In this document: in pieces, positions 1 to 10,092 of the stretch
Position numbering within the stretch: position 1 is the first letter of the stretch
Layout of the letters: every line of letters starts with the position of its first letter
Assembly (NCBI GenBank): GCA_020809705.1
Contig: CP085830.1
Coordinates: 310,001 to 374,000 of the forward strand
Direction of reading: 5' to 3'
Source: Calonectria ilicicola
Lineage: Eukaryota; Ascomycota; Sordariomycetes; Hypocreales; Nectriaceae
Length of the DNA: 64,000 bases
Notes under the pieces: model-generated
What the model was told of the DNA's origin: nothing
Databases searched by the model: none
Seen by the model: only the letters and a program-made list of their open reading frames with translations
Position numbers and translations under genes: made by a program

Positions 1-314
1 CAAAGAAGCCTCTCGCACAATCGCGATTCTCAAATCATAAATTCGTGTCGATTGTTGCAGTTTCAATCTCCACAACTCTAGCACGACCGACAGCTCGGCG
101 TTGTGTTCCTCGGCGCCAAATTGCCTCAAGTCACTCAACGCAACGCCGAGTTACTCCACTCGCTACGCGCTAAGGATTGGCCCTGGCCGAGACGCCGCTA
201 CTTCTTGCCACGAGCCCGACATTACTATTTTTCTCTTGGACCTCGTTAAAAAACCCACGGCGTCCGTATTCTGAATCATCATTGACTACAATTTCATATC
301 CACGAATATTCATC
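1..314. promoter_or_regulatory. 5' region of the Old Yellow Enzyme-like gene
   Basis: No gene is seen. The stretch precedes the flavoprotein start codon at 315. It contains an imperfect copy (TCGGCGCCA) of the palindrome found in other promoters of this left-hand gene group, plus a second CTCGGCG half-site near 94-100. Promoter function is inferred from position. Confidence 0.4.
110..118. promoter_or_regulatory. TCGGCGCC(A) motif, left arm strong
   Basis: Nine bases match the TCGGCGCCGA palindrome except at the 3' end. It lies about 200 bp upstream of the start codon at 315. CGG...CCG inverted triplets are what fungal Zn2Cys6 regulators bind; which protein binds here is unknown. Confidence 0.4.
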
Positions 315-1822
315 ATGTCAAATCTCTTGCAACCAGTGATGCTTGGTGACTCTCTGCGATTGCGTAACCGCATTTGCATGGGCTCCATGACTCGCAACCG
401 ATGCATTGCCAACAACAAACCGACAAAGTCTAGTGTAGAGCACTACAGCACCAGAGCACGAGACGGTGTCGGTCTTATTGTTGCAGAGGGGACCTTTGTG
501 TATCTGAATGGCGCTGAATGGCCTCACGCACCGTTGATGTACCTAGAAGAACATGCCATTGCGTGGAAAGAGGTGACAGACGCAGTTCACCATGAAGGAG
601 GAGCAATCTTTTTCCAACCTTGGCACCCAGGTATTTTTTGTTACAGCCCGGCGCTTCATGTTATCACCAGAATTGACCAGCTTAATTCCAGGTCGGATTC
701 AGAATGAGGGTATGCCCTTACTAAAATCGAGTAGATATCCCATATATGCGCCTTCTGTGATCCCTGCGGAAGGGGGAAAGTTTCGTCTCCTCGAAGGAAT
801 GCCGGTACATTATGATACCCCGATACAGCTGTGGGAGCAACATCGTCGTGCTAATCTAGAGTCCTCGAATACTAGGGTCATTCAGCCAACATAACAGAGA
901 TCGAGCAACCCGCGGAGATTGTAGAGCAATTCAAAACATCTGTGCAACTAGCCAAGAGAGCTGGATTTGACGGTATTGAGCTACTCTCTCAGGGGTAAGA
1001 TATCGATGAATAAGCTTTTTCTTTTATCTATCCTAACTGGACTGATATTGTCGAGCGTTCAGTGGTTATCTTCTGCATAATTTCCTGTGCTCGTATGTCT
1101 CTCACCTCCAAGCCTAGAAGATTCTCCTAAAGTTAACTATTTACTTCGAAGCCGCGCAAACAACCGCAAAGATCAATACGGAGGTTCTGTGGAAAATCGA
1201 TGCCGATTCCCCCTTGAAGTGCTGGATGCCATCATTGACGTCTGGGGACCGAGACACGTAGGTATCAAAATATGCCCCTCAGATGACTATAATGATTCGG
1301 CCGTCGCGTATAATGAGCTATCTGAGACATATGGATATTTTATTAAAGAGCTCATGAAACGCGATCTAGCATACATTAACTTATCTCGTCGAGGTTGCGC
1401 CATAGGCCGGGAACAGGATGCTTACTTTAAAAGTAAGCCACGGCCTGCCGGATTGGAACTACCTCCTGGATATGAACCACTGGATGAATTTGAAGGGCTG
1501 ATCAAACACGATGGAAGCCGGACAATGTTAATGGTCAACCACGAATATACTGTCGCTGAGGCAGAACGTCTCATAGAATCAGGACGAATAGATTTGGTAA
1601 CATTTGGGCGACCATTTATTTACAATCCAGTAAGTAATTCCCTAATTTCTACCTAAAAAGTTCACGTGATTCTCTAACCTAATTTCTTGAAATCAGGATC
1701 TCATTACCAGAGTTGCAAAGTCAATTCCGTTTGCGGTAAACACAAGAGGTGGGAGTGTCAATTATGGTCCATACCGAAATCCAGATGAAAATTATAATGA
1801 TTGGCCATGTGCCACAGCTTGA
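315..1822 (+). CDS. Old Yellow Enzyme-like NADH:flavin oxidoreductase, atypical active site
   Basis: Six exons (315-630, 692-804, 876-994, 1063-1092, 1152-1629, 1697-1822) join in frame to give 393 residues, the usual length of this FMN-binding TIM-barrel family. Family landmarks in order are an N-terminal SMTRNR segment, HPGR near residue 105, GGKFRLLEG near 135, AGFDGIEL near 172, NNRKDQYGG-SVENRCRF near 195, and VTFGRPFIYNP near 345. The family reduces activated C=C bonds with NAD(P)H. Here the EIHGANGYLL box that supplies the substrate-anchoring His and Asn reads ELLSQGGYLL: Leu180 and Gly183 replace His and Asn. All splice junctions are canonical and there is no internal stop, so the gene looks intact. 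It may have a changed substrate or reaction. It neighbours CoA-ligase and dehydrogenase genes. The family is sure; the substrate is unknown. Confidence 0.85.
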
Positions 1823-1966
1823 GCATAGTCACAATTTAACTAGGGTTTTAAATACAGAACAAGAGTCAATATTCGTATTTTGGTAAATCGTGGGTTCGAA
1901 CAAGAAGAACCTCTGAAGCCAAAAGGGCGGCAGATACAATTAAGCAAAAAGAGAAGATTAGTGCTC

Positions 1967-2052
1967 TGCCCCGTACTGGAATCGAACCAGTGATCTTATC
2001 ATTACATTGCTAGTGCTACTAGTGATACGCTTTACCACTGAGCCAACGGGGC
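1967..2052 (-). tRNA. tRNA-Thr (AGU), 14-nt intron
   Basis: Read on the minus strand, acceptor arms GCCCCGT/ACGGGGC pair and are followed by discriminator A. The D arm is GCTCAGTGGTAAAGC. The anticodon stem TATCA/TGATA encloses CT-AGT-A, then about 14 intron bases. The T arm is ACTGG-TTCGATT-CCAGT. Apart from the intron it matches the gene at 51500-51585. Confidence 0.93.
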
Positions 2053-2880
2053 TTCTTAGAGGATGTTGAACATTTGTACGGCACGCACTATGAGATGGAT
2101 GCCAAGGATCTAAGTATAGGGTATTTCAATCGATTTAACAGATATTATTAATGCAGATGGCTATCAAAGCCAAATAATACACAACTTCTGATATTATGTT
2201 TTTGAACATATTTAAATTATTTGATAGTCGGTATATTATTCAGTATTAACGTTGAATATATTTATTGATTGAAGGTTGGCAGCTGGAATTGAAGGCGCTG
2301 TTACAAGGAACACCTTTGCCGTCCGGGAAAAAAAAAAAAAAGAAAACCCCGGAAGAAACTTTGCAAACAATTGCAGTATGGTAATTGACATGAGACTTCA
2401 TCACTGTACTAGGAAACAGAATGACTTCAAGCATCTGCTGGTCCAGCCGAGTTCCCGCAAAGCTCGGCGCCGAGCTTGTCAGGGTGGACACCACCCAGAG
2501 TCGGTATAACCTAATTTGGTCTAGACCACTTCTTCCCAGCACCCAGGTTCCCTGAAAATGGCCCCAACAAGGATTAAAATGCACAGCGCTAACAAGTCAA
2601 TTAGAAAAGACGCATTGCAGATTTGCTGCTGCTGCTGCTGTAATGCTTTTCATCGCGTCTTGTTTCGAGCTTTTCGCTCTCTCGGTGGCAATTCAAGTGA
2701 ATCATGAAGCCATTCATTGTATTCAGCTCTGGTACTAGGAACCATTTTGTTTGCATTTGATGCGATAAAAAAAATTATGATAGAATACGGCATTCAAGTG
2801 TGGATAATATATTTGATACATGAGAATGAAAACCAACTGGAGCCTCTTTTTTCTACCTACTGAGGTGCTGATTCCTCGTA
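2053..2880. other. convergent intergenic region with an 18-bp palindrome
   Basis: This gap lies between the 3' ends of the flavoprotein and acyl-CoA synthetase genes, beside the tRNA. No gene is seen. It holds a poly-A run near 2329-2341, a CTG microsatellite near 2624-2640 and a perfect palindrome at 2460-2477. Confidence 0.5.
2460..2477. repeat. 18-bp perfect palindrome AAGCTCGGCGCCGAGCTT
   Basis: The sequence is identical to its reverse complement and has TCGGCGCCGA at its core, as in the neighbouring promoters. It lies in a convergent 3'-3' gap rather than in an obvious promoter, so its role is unclear. Confidence 0.6.
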
Positions 2881-4965
2881 TTACAATTTAGACTTCCTAG
2901 TATTCTCTGTGGACAATAGCTCTCTCTTGATTATCTTTCCACTTGCTGTACGGGGCATATGGTCGACAAAGAAGATCCCCCCCGTCAGCCATTTGTGCGG
3001 TGCCAGTCGATTCTTAACTAGGTCATCAAGATCCTTGGCCGTAAGCGAAGCGTTCTTTTTGACAATAAATGCCCGAGGAAACTCTTTCCCATCGCTTTAA
3101 ATGAAATAGTTAGTATTGTTTTCCCCTCCAAATTGTTCGAATGGTACATATCAGAGCTCACCTTTTAATTCCAACGACCGCTGCGTCTAATACTCCTGGG
3201 TGGCTCATGAGTATTTTCTCAAGCTCTACTGGAGACACCTGTAAACCTTTCACTTTAATCAATTCCTGAATAAGTTATAGGGTCAGTAAAGTTCAAATTC
3301 CAGGACAAAGGGGAAATAATAAGCAGGTTTGCTGTGGGCAGGATACCTTGATTCTGTCGACAATATAGAGGCAGCCACGACTATCTGCATAGCCTATATC
3401 TCCTGTTCGTAGCCATCGGTATCCGCAATCCTCAACTACGGCCTCTGCCGTCTCTTGGGGTTTCTTCCAATACCCTTTCATGATATTTGGGCCTGTAACC
3501 CAAATCTCACCAACGGGGCTGTTTGTACTATGATATGCGTTTTCAAACTCTCGGTCCTTGACAGGGACAATCCGAGCTCGGCATCCTGGATTTAGCCAAC
3601 CAATGGAACGACCATCATCAAAGTCATCCGGCGCAAAGCCAGTGACGTTACAAGCTGTCTCAGTCATCCCCCATCCCTGCTTGATTTGGACACCAGGTCT
3701 GAGGAATCTCTTTTCGACTTGGCGCGCAATATCGATATCTAGAGGTGCAGAGCCGCTACCTACCATCAAAAGCGATGACAGGTCAAATCGAGTTGGGTTG
3801 ACCATTTTGGCCATCATGCGAAGGATTGTGGGGACCAGATTGATGAATGTAATTTGATAAATGTTGATGTAGTCAAGGTATTTGACAAGGTCGAATTTTC
3901 TTATGACATACACTTTGGCTCCGACTCGAGGGGCAACCATGGTGTAATAAACTTGTCCCTGGGAAGCACAGTCGAATTAGAAACCGCAAAATGTCACCTA
4001 CTGTTTACTAAGTGTCATTTCTTACAAATGCGTGATACATGGGGAGTGGAGCGAGCCACCTCTCGCCGGATTCCTCCAGTCGTTTGGTGCGGTTGCGACC
4101 AAAATTAGTAGGTCCTACAAGCCCCCTCTTAAAGATGAGCTGTTCTGTATTCGAGACGAGGTTATAATGGGATAGCTCGACACCTTTTGGTAGTCCAGTA
4201 GTCCTGATAGGAGATGTAAATAATGCGGTGAGAGAGTTGGTGGGATGGTATTGCAAGCTCTTACCCGCTAGAATAGTTGATCACTGCGGTGGTATCCTCA
4301 GCTTCCGCTTGGGTTTTTACTTCTCTCCATTTCCAACTTTGTGACTCTGATGCAGATGCCCATATCTGTGTCCACGGCTGTACCGTTGAAGTTGATGTTG
4401 ATTTCTGAGGAGTGCTGTGAGCCTCCCGGAGCCCGTCAAATGACCAAACATTGTCCGCGCCAATGCCAGCCTCAATGGCAGCCTTCAAGGCCACATTCAA
4501 CTGCTCAGGAGCTGCCAGGACAATTTTGGCCTCGGAATCTCGTATTTGATGAGACAGCTCTACTCTCGATGAAGACATGGTCAGAATTTGTTCCGGATTT
4601 TCGAAGGAGCTTTACACACCAAAAACGGAGGCGGTCGGAGATGCCCCAGTAAAAACGCAGCCGGCCGCAATAATGCCCCATAAAACCACGGGAAAAAACA
4701 ACTGGTTCGTTGAGCATAGCAAGACTTTATCACCAGGCTGCAGTCCTAATTTTTGCAAACCTTTACCAAATCTTCGGACATATAACTCAGCCTCCTGGAG
4801 TGAAAAATGCTCATCCGGCCTGGCTGCATCGAAAAACTGCGGTGCTTCCTTCGAGTTAGAATTGCCAGAGGCAAAGATGTAGGATAGAACATCAATGGCA
4901 GGAAAATCCAACTTTTGAGAAATTGGGCTTTCAATCAGAACCCCCGCCGGCATCTTGGGCTCCAT
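2881..4965 (-). CDS. 4-coumarate-CoA-ligase-like acyl-CoA synthetase, peroxisomal
   Basis: Six exons on the minus strand (4620-4965, 4265-4559, 4026-4203, 3347-3958, 3162-3265, 2881-3094) join in frame to 582 residues, the usual size for ANL-superfamily CoA ligases. Visible core motifs are the phosphate-binding loop YSSGTTGLPKG near 210-220, GWGMTET near 368, RWLRTGD near 455-460, and PRTASGK with the catalytic Lys near 565. The protein ends in SKL, a canonical type 1 peroxisomal signal. The family adenylates a carboxylic acid and transfers it to CoA. The acid (fatty, aryl or a pathway intermediate) cannot be told from sequence. It is divergently transcribed from the dehydrogenase at 5490 across a gap holding two copies of the shared palindrome, which suggests joint control. 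Confidence 0.93.
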
Positions 4966-5138
4966 TATTACACGATTCGTAGCGTCTGGGTTGAAAATAG
5001 ATTTAATTTGTCGAAATAAGCGCCTTCACCTTTGTCGACCCAGTCTCTACATCCCTTACTTGTCGTTGATAGTTTGTCTATAAGACAAGATGATTGTGGC
5101 CACTCGCAAGGGGAGCACGCTTTGATGTCCCAGGGGTT

Positions 5139-5148
5139 TCGGCGCCGA
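5139..5148. promoter_or_regulatory. TCGGCGCCGA palindrome
   Basis: Perfect 10-bp inverted repeat between two divergent genes, identical to the copy at 7511-7520. It is a plausible site for a dimeric zinc-cluster regulator. Confidence 0.5.
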
Positions 5149-5170
5149 GGCATTGTGCGCGTGGGTCTGC

Positions 5171-5180
5171 TCGGCGCCGT
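5171..5180. promoter_or_regulatory. TCGGCGCCGT near-palindrome
   Basis: One mismatch from the consensus, 32 bp from the perfect copy at 5139 in the same bidirectional promoter. Confidence 0.45.
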
Positions 5181-5489
5181 GGACGTGGGCCACAGTCTAT
5201 CCCTATCTAGGACCGAAAGACTCTGCTCATCCAACCATCGAAAAGCCGAATTCGGTCCCCCATATCTCCGATCGGTACCAACAAATTAGGCAAGCAGTTG
5301 CAACATGCGGGGGAGGGGGGGAATTGGAGAGAAGGTGGAGAAGGCGCTTTATGCGGCACAATGTCCTTCATAATTATGCATAAATAGTGTCACGCTCTTT
5401 GGAACCCCAATTGTCACTTAGTATTGGTCTTCCAACCTCAACATCGACTTCTAGGACCCTCTCCTGCAATTAACGCGTATTACATCATA

Positions 5490-6425
5490 ATGAATATCGA
5501 TACGACTCTTCCGCGCCCGGTGCGTTCACTGAAAGGTCGCGTAGCCATTGTGACTGGCGCAGGAGCGCTTCCGGGCGGGATTGGAAACGGACGTGCTGCG
5601 TCAGTATTACTAGCCGAAGATGGATGCGCTGTTGTCTGCGTAGACCTTAAACAGGACTTGGCTCAACAGACTGTGGAAATCATCGAGGCAGAGGGGCATG
5701 GTGCTGCAATCGCAGTGGCAGCTGATGTTACGAAGGCCGATGACTGCAAAAGAATTGTGGATACCACCATCAATAAGTTTGGACGTCTCGATATCCTGGT
5801 CAATAACGTCGGCGTCACAGGCCCCAAAGGCAACTGCGTTGATGTAGAGATGGGAGCATTCATGAAGGGCCTGGAAATAAATGTGGCGTCTATGGTGCAG
5901 ATGGCAAAATTTTGTATACCACGAATGGTCGAAAATGATGGCCAGTGGGCTGGGAGCATTGTGAATATGGGAAGCGTCGCCGGGTTGAAGGGAGGAACTC
6001 CAAATATTTTGTATCCAACCAGCAAGGGCGCAATTGTCAACATGACCCGCGCGATGGCGGCAAATCACGCACAGCAACGGATTCGAGTCAACTGTGTCTG
6101 CCCCGGTAAGTCCTACATTAAAATTCATACCTTTCAGTTCGAAATCAGATTCAATATGTGCAAATCTAACTCTCCAAACCGCACAGGTATGGTGTATACA
6201 CCGATGATGTACGGAGGAAAGGTGGGAATGGATGCAACTGAACGAGAGGCTCGAAAAGCGCGAAGCCTACTGGCAACTGAAGGAAATGGTTGGGATGTTG
6301 GCGCTGCCATTAGGTTCCTAGCCGGGGATGAAGCACGTTGGATGACTGGTGTGGTGCTACCAGTGGATGCTGGCACAACAGCTGCTACGGGAATTGGAAT
6401 CAAGGGTCTCTATACTAAATCGTAG
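5490..6425 (+). CDS. short-chain dehydrogenase/reductase (SDR)
   Basis: Two exons (5490-6105, 6187-6425) encode 284 residues of classical SDR type. The cofactor loop TGAGALPGGIGNG (22-34) carries a small insertion compared with TGxxxGxG. NNVG is at 105-108 and the catalytic Ser162, Tyr175 (YPTSK) and Lys179 are present. The 81-nt intron is a multiple of three and has no stop, so unspliced RNA would still read through. I removed it because CPG-MVYTPMM is a normal SDR junction and the splice signals are good. The start at 5490 was preferred over an in-frame upstream ATG at 5424 because the Rossmann fold begins shortly after it. The enzyme oxidises or reduces a hydroxyl/keto substrate with NAD(P). 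Shared promoter palindromes link it to the CoA ligase. Confidence 0.9.
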   Translation: MNIDTTLPRPVRSLKGRVAIVTGAGALPGGIGNGRAASVLLAEDGCAVVCVDLKQDLAQQTVEIIEAEGHGAAIAVAADVTKADDCKRIVDTTINKFGRLDILVNNVGVTGPKGNCVDVEMGAFMKGLEINVASMVQMAKFCIPRMVENDGQWAGSIVNMGSVAGLKGGTPNILYPTSKGAIVNMTRAMAANHAQQRIRVNCVCPGKSYIKIHTFQFEIRFNMCKSNSPNRTGMVYTPMMYGGKVGMDATEREARKARSLLATEGNGWDVGAAIRFLAGDEARWMTGVVLPVDAGTTAATGIGIKGLYTKS

Positions 6426-6712
6426 ATGTAGTTCGAATATATGTTTATGGCAACATACAATATGAACGAAATACATCAAATTCGAAAAGTCAGCTGCCAC
6501 ATTCTCCCGAATCCCGCTCTCTTGATAAAACTTGTCGACCACGGGCTTTTTCCCGCTACAAATTTCAAATAGAGCTTCTTCTATTTCTCAAGGTGGTTCC
6601 TTCAAATAATAAAAACTGACCAAAATTACATGTTATATTTAAGATTACTCACTCAATTTATCCATCTCTCCAAACGGTATTCTATCTAGGAAAACGCAAT
6701 AGAAGGCAATCA

Positions 6713-7297
6713 TTAACTGCGAGGGTGGAACCCAAAATACGGCATCAATAACGCCCGCCGCTCTCCCTCAGTGACCCCAAGGAATTGCATAATCAATACT
6801 TCGTATTCTGTTGCTTCAGAACAGATCTCATTCTCAGGTTGTGCAATACTTTCTATAAAAGTATCACTTTGCTCATAACAAGAATGTACAGTGTTTGGAC
6901 TTGACCCGCGTGTTCTTGTAGGGTGATAATCGTTGGATGGAACTAAACATTGGCATTTTCCTCGGTAATTTTGCTGACTTCTGGCTGACTCAAGAGCTTG
7001 TACATAGTCACTGTCTTCTAGGTGTGTGCTGGGTGACGAAGAATTGGGCCGAGAATGCACCCTTGCTGCCGGTTGTTTTCTTGCGACTGGTGAGCCGGCT
7101 TCGCTGATGTAATCATCACCGAAGTTCCGATGACAAAAGTGATGGCGTTGAAGAGAAAGAATTAATGGCGTGATTGTAGAATCATATTCCGAATCTGGAC
7201 TCGGATTGCGGCGCAATTCTGACCAAGGCCGAAATGCGACTGCATCTTTCCAATAGGGAGTATAGACAACAGTGATCATGCGTCCAGATAGAGTCAT
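6713..7297 (-). CDS. hypothetical protein, 194 residues
   Basis: This is an uninterrupted reading frame starting at an ATG at 7297. I recognise no family. The protein is polar and rich in Ser, Pro and Arg, with an acidic Glu-rich stretch before the end and a C-terminal EGERRALLMPYFGFHPR segment. The base sequence just upstream (ctgaaag before GGTGGC) could be a splice acceptor, so this may be the last exon of a longer gene, but I found no convincing upstream exon. It is divergent from the hydrolase at 7727 across a gap containing the shared palindrome. It has no zinc-cluster motif, so nothing marks it as the pathway regulator. Confidence 0.4.
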   Translation of the reverse strand: MTLSGRMITVVYTPYWKDAVAFRPWSELRRNPSPDSEYDSTITPLILSLQRHHFCHRNFGDDYISEAGSPVARKQPAARVHSRPNSSSPSTHLEDSDYVQALESARSQQNYRGKCQCLVPSNDYHPTRTRGSSPNTVHSCYEQSDTFIESIAQPENEICSEATEYEVLIMQFLGVTEGERRALLMPYFGFHPRS

Positions 7298-7726
7298 CTT
7301 GGTGATTTCATTTGCCACCCTTTCAGTGAGTGGGAAACTCGAATATTATTTTTCTATGAAGCAATTACACTAATTGATATATACCAACCTAGTTCAGCAA
7401 GAAGTCGATAGAGAACAATGCATCTCAACTAAAGTCGTGGTTCTCATGAACTGGCCATTCCATAAATGGCAACACCGAGAACACCTTTAGGACCGAAACG
7501 CGCTAACCGATCGGCGCCGATGTTGCAGTGGAGTCGAACGTACAGCAAATCCCGCTGCGGAACAAGTGCGTGTGCCCGTAGAGTGTCATAACAGATCTGA
7601 ACGATCTGAACGACCAATTTTTAAATCTAATCACCATTAAAAGTTCTCTTGACTGTACCGGCTACGTGTTGTGTTCCAGAGCATTCATTTACATCCCATC
7701 ACCGAAACTTCTAACAGTTGAGAGCC
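7298..7726. promoter_or_regulatory. promoter region of the alpha/beta hydrolase
   Basis: Gap upstream of the start codon at 7727. It carries a perfect copy of the shared palindrome at 7511-7520 and no other recognised signal. Confidence 0.45.
7511..7520. promoter_or_regulatory. TCGGCGCCGA palindrome
   Basis: Perfect inverted repeat, extended by one base pair on each side (ATCGGCGCCGAT), 207 bp before the hydrolase start codon. It ties this gene to the flavoprotein, ligase and dehydrogenase promoters. Confidence 0.5.
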
Positions 7727-8884
7727 ATGTGGCGACTTTTCAGATTGCTTTTGCAAAATCCTATCCGTTCTCTTACCTTTGGCTACAATTTTGCATCGCA
7801 GGTCCTATTAATATGTCTCAAATTCCTTCTTCTGCCGCACCTTCCACATTATCAAAGCTTTCGCATTCAAATACACCGTGCCTATTGGGCTTCATGTTCG
7901 ACCTTCTTTCCAACGCTGATCCATCGGCTTCCTGTCACTGGGTGCCCTGAAACACGAGCTCGACGGATTGGATCAAAGGAATGGACCGCCTACGTGATCC
8001 CGGGCATGAAGAAGCTTGATACAGTAGTTGACAATGCCAAAGCATGTGTTGTTGTGTATGCGCACGGTGGCGGTTACGCTCGCGGGGAGGCGCGAATGTA
8101 TCTCAATTATATGGAGCGTTGGCAGAGAGAAGCCGCCCAACTTGAACTAGAAATCACTTTTGTGAGTGTTGAATATCGTGCGTCACATCAAAATTTGATT
8201 CAAACGATCAATTGCTGATTTCTGTGCCGGAATAAAGCATTGACAGATGTTGCCTCCCACCCGGCGCAACAAAATTCTTTCATAAGCACGTACGAATATG
8301 TCTTGAAACAGGGAGTTGCGCCAAATCAGGTCATATTCATGGGAGATTCCGCTGGAGGTTGGTTCATATCCTGCTCGGGCTTTTTGTAAACTATTAACAT
8401 CCTGTTAGGTGGCTGTTGCCTTCTCAGCAGTGTCGAACTCGGTCGGCTAGGCTTGCCTCAACCAGCTGCTGGTATCATGGTATCTCCATGGTTTGACATG
8501 GGCCTAAAGTCTTTCGAAGGTGGCTCTGCCTTTGTTGAAACCGACTACATCATCACAGCGAACGAAGGTGTTCCACTTTTTGCCAAAAGGTGGATCAAGA
8601 ATATCAGTGGTGTCTCACCAGAAGTCAATCCGCTTTATTGTGAAATCTCCGAACTTGAGAGAGTACCACCGCAATTAGTTTTAGCGGGAGGGGGCGACTT
8701 TGTATTGCCAGAGTGTCAGGAACTAGTGCAGCGTTTTAAAGCTGCCCAAATACACCACAAGCTGGCTGTTGAGTGGGGTCAAATACATTTATATGCCTTG
8801 GGGTCGAAATGGATTGATCCAAAAGTAAGGGCCAATACAGATTCCATAATTTTCTCATGGATGTTAGAACATTTAAATAGATGA
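7727..8884 (+). CDS. alpha/beta hydrolase (HSL-like esterase family)
   Basis: Three exons (7727-8177, 8238-8357, 8409-8884) give 348 residues. The oxyanion-hole motif HGGG is at 113-116 and the nucleophile elbow GDSAGG has Ser188. A GGGDFVLPEC segment supplies the likely Asp near residue 284, and GQIHLY the likely His near 312. This is the hormone-sensitive-lipase-like fold of fungal esterases and steryl acetyl hydrolases. A hydrophobic N-terminal stretch (about 8-38) could be a membrane anchor. It probably hydrolyses a carboxylic ester and could feed or finish the adjoining CoA-ligase/SDR pathway, a link resting on neighbourhood and the shared promoter motif. The start chosen is the first ATG giving the hydrophobic leader. 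Confidence 0.88.
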
Positions 8885-9169
8885 TATGTATTCTTTGTCT
8901 CGAAACACACCGACTTTGATTTTATGCCGATGCAAATTTTGTTTTGTCTTGCTTTTAAATGCAGTCTTAATCACTGGAAATATGGAATCTTTTCAGAAGC
9001 GACATCTGTTAAAGCCCATTATTTGGTGCATTAACCTTGGTGGACAGCTGGACTTGTGCATCAGAAAGAAAAAATCAAACCACACGGCCTCCCGGATCAG
9101 ACTGTTTATTCCAACCACTTGTCGAACCAAATTCCAAGGAAGGTAATCCTATGGTGCTGTCCAGGCATC

Positions 9170-9661
9170 TTACTTTGTCTTGGCGCCGTCCAAAGCTGTC
9201 TTGGCAGGTTTGATGCCGATTCCAAGTACAATCAAGATCCTTACAATCACCATCGGAAGCGTACTAAAAAAGGTAATCCAATCGTCGTTTGTCCATTCCG
9301 AAAGCGCAGTCCAGCTAGCAAGTCCACCAACGGCCTGGATGGTACCAACGCAGTACAGTGTATCGCTAAGTAGCATCCCCATGCAGAGCAGTCGCCAGAG
9401 ACGTAAATCATCGTATAAGCGCAACACAACGGCCTCAACAAAGGCAAAGTACAGCCAACCACCAGCAATCTGAGTATAGATAAACGAGGTTTCCGTGGTG
9501 AAGGGAACAGTGCCACGGGTCATGGCGTCTGTGTACATGGCGGGCTTAACGAATGCCATGACTGCACCGAGAGCGGCGAACAGGGGTTCAATGTTGAGGA
9601 GAATAAGGCGGTACGCAAAGGGCACAGATTTTGCCGCAGACACAGTGTGTGAGGATGACAT
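9170..9661 (-). CDS. small four-helix integral membrane protein (DUF7704-like)
   Basis: Single exon, 163 residues. About four hydrophobic segments are visible (near 14-36, 62-85, 88-110 and 128-150) with a conserved-looking PFAYRL...LLNIEPLFAALGA start and a WITFFSTLPMVIVRILIVLGIG end. This layout resembles a widespread fungal family annotated only as DUF7704. The function is unknown. The start at 9661 was chosen because the preceding in-frame codons lack hydrophobic or conserved character. It belongs to no obvious operon-like group. Confidence 0.75.
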   Translation of the reverse strand: MSSSHTVSAAKSVPFAYRLILLNIEPLFAALGAVMAFVKPAMYTDAMTRGTVPFTTETSFIYTQIAGGWLYFAFVEAVVLRLYDDLRLWRLLCMGMLLSDTLYCVGTIQAVGGLASWTALSEWTNDDWITFFSTLPMVIVRILIVLGIGIKPAKTALDGAKTK

Positions 9662-10092
9662 GATGGTGAAGTGGGATGGCTGATGACCAAGGTTCAATGA
9701 GTAGGGTGAGTTTGAAACTTGGCAAGATGGCCACAACACGAAACTCGGTCAGACTTTATAGTGGCCGTTCGAACTAAAAGGGCCGGGGTCATGAAAACAG
9801 CGTCGGAAACCTTAAGATATGGGGATTAGGACTGAGTTTCAAACCAGTCTAGCAGGTCTACTAGTCTGTGCATACGTCATTAAAGTTCGTCATGGTCGAA
9901 TCAAGCCACACGGACTGAGGGTTGGAGATCTCACATCATCCACCATCAGAGACAGCTGGTTGTATAATGACACAGGCCTTGGGCGGCATCCTGATTTATT
10001 CTAGTAAATAATCCGTCTTCCAAACTCTATCCACCGTCACTAAGCTTATTAATCTACAGTAGAAGAAATTTCTAACTACTATTACACGCCTC
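9662..10092. other. intergenic, no feature seen
   Basis: Lies between the 5' end of the DUF7704-like gene and the 3' end of the next minus-strand gene. Neither strand shows a coding signal. Confidence 0.5.

Larger units (their letters stand above)
4966..5489. promoter_or_regulatory. bidirectional promoter between CoA ligase and dehydrogenase
   Basis: The 524-bp gap between divergent start codons holds TCGGCGCCGA at 5139-5148 and TCGGCGCCGT at 5171-5180, 32 bp apart or about three helical turns, and a TATGCATAAATA stretch near 5376-5387. Joint regulation of both genes is an inference from this layout. Confidence 0.55.

Noticed and set aside
6106..6186. keeping the SDR reading frame unspliced (81 extra nt without a stop)
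   Set aside because: Strong donor and acceptor flank it, the inserted residues break the conserved CPG-MV-TPM junction, and they resemble no SDR.
315..8884. calling the left arm a polyketide or nonribosomal peptide cluster
   Set aside because: No backbone synthase, transporter or tailoring P450 is visible; only small redox, ligase and hydrolase genes are present.
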